The notes under the pieces are model-generated. The model was given only the letters and a program-made list of their open reading frames with translations, ran no database searches and was not told the DNA's origin. Below are positions 5,073 to 5,366 of a stretch of DNA of 5,366 bases, in pieces. A program made the position numbers and the translations under genes. Source of the stretch: Sedimentisphaerales bacterium (GTDB taxonomy: Bacteria; Planctomycetota; Phycisphaerae; Sedimentisphaerales; Anaerobacaceae); the NCBI GenBank assembly GCA_030630905.1, contig DAOVMB010000215.1, positions 1 to 5,366 of the forward strand. Reading direction: 5' to 3'. Every line of letters starts with the position of its first letter. Within the stretch, counting starts at the first letter, position 1.

Positions 5073-5101
5073 TTGTTTTTGCTGTCACTTTTGGTTACAA
5101 T
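5073..5101 (+). promoter_or_regulatory. weak candidate promoter toward the right-edge secreted-protein gene
   Basis: TTGTTT (5073-5078) and TACAAT (5096-5101) are 17 bp apart. The -10 matches at 5 of 6 positions but the -35 at only 3. Transcription would pass through the repeat at 5148-5219 before reaching the ATG at 5277. Confidence 0.25.
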
Positions 5102-5147
5102 AATATCGAGATTGCAAATAGTACTCTGTCATGATTGATTCTTTAGT

Positions 5148-5219
5148 TTGTCATTCCCGCGAAAGCGGGAATCCAGAATTGTTGACATCTTGGATTCCGC
5201 ATCAAGTACGGAATGACAA
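5148..5219. mobile_element. 72-bp MITE-like palindromic element
   Basis: The ends TTGTCATTCC (5148-5157) and GGAATGACAA (5210-5219) are perfect 10-bp terminal inverted repeats. Inside are ATTCCC-N8-GGGAAT (5153-5172), an inner inverted pair GGAATCCA/TGGATTCC (5168-5175 and 5191-5198), and ATTCCG/CGGAAT on the right (5194-5199 and 5209-5214). The left half matches the pattern of Neisseria dRS3 and of similar intergenic repeats in many bacteria. There is no coding capacity, so movement would need a transposase supplied elsewhere. A perfect TTGACA (5182-5187) points toward the downstream gene but has no good -10 partner. Confidence 0.7.
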
Positions 5220-5276
5220 TCTATTTAATTGATGTTGAGAGGCTAATAGCTCCCTTTTAATGGAGGATGGAGTAAA

Positions 5277-5366
5277 ATGGCTAATATAAGCAAATTAATA
5301 ATGTTGCTGCTCATCTTGCTCACCATCTGCGTTTTCAGCCGACCGGCTGAAGCCGAGACAAGCATC
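5277..5366 (+). CDS. N-terminus of a secreted protein, cut by the window edge
   Basis: ATG at 5277 follows a strong purine-rich ribosome site (GGAGGATGGAG, 5262-5272) and opens 30 codons without a stop to the window edge. The peptide begins MANISKLIMLLLILLTICVF and continues SRPAEAETSI. This is a typical signal peptide: one lysine, a leucine/isoleucine-rich core, and a probable cleavage after AEA (residue 26). The mature part is only four residues, so function cannot be told. It is divergent from the aminotransferase gene, and the MITE-like element ends 57 bp upstream of its start. Confidence 0.8.
   Translation, partial: MANISKLIMLLLILLTICVFSRPAEAETSI

Noticed and set aside
4873..5088. 71-codon minus-strand frame upstream of the aminotransferase
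   Set aside because: It contains an FDSAQGE stretch and Arg/Ala-rich segments that are translations of repeats A, B and C, and no Shine-Dalgarno was noted.
4895..5219. CRISPR array
   Set aside because: The repeats differ from each other in sequence and there are no regular spacers.

Overview
The window looks like part of a planctomycete chromosome, most likely Phycisphaerae or a relative. The main clues are a protein with an N-terminal signal peptide and a C-terminal PEP-CTERM sorting signal, a membrane-anchored protein with cadherin-like repeats, moderate GC content, and long intergenic regions with many palindromes. This is inference: the window has no rRNA or other marker gene.

Layout, left to right. 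(1) On the minus strand, running off the left edge, is a nearly complete BrnT-type RelE-fold toxin gene. It has its own candidate promoter, and a brnA antitoxin would be expected just outside the window. (2) A 356-bp divergent gap leads to a 463-residue membrane-anchored surface protein with two cadherin-like/VCBS-type repeats, one putative-Ig (He_PIG-like) repeat and a C-terminal beta-sandwich-like region. (3) Just after it lies a near-consensus sigma70 promoter (TTGGCA-N17-TATAAT), followed about 70 bp later by a good intrinsic terminator. This is either the layout of a ~75-nt small RNA or a coincidence at the gene's own terminator. (4) A stretch of about 300 bp has no recognisable gene. (5) A PEP-CTERM protein of 242 residues follows, with a promoter, a ~160-nt leader that can form two hairpins, and a strong terminator. 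(6) On the minus strand is a complete AlaC-type class I/II aminotransferase of 411 residues. (7) The 417-bp divergent gap upstream of the aminotransferase holds at least four different palindromic repeat types, including a 72-bp MITE-like element with terminal inverted repeats. (8) The first 30 codons of a new secreted protein end at the right edge.

The genes do not form one operon or pathway. The surface protein and the PEP-CTERM protein are both envelope or extracellular proteins; the PEP-CTERM one would need an exosortase encoded elsewhere. The aminotransferase is housekeeping amino-acid metabolism. The toxin gene and the palindromic repeats are accessory material.

I do not see a convincing new multi-gene system. 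The points most worth checking are the candidate small RNA after the surface-protein gene, the PEP-CTERM protein whose thioester-like domain seems to have lost its glutamine, the variant C-terminal motif of the BrnT protein, and the concentration of repeat families around the aminotransferase gene.
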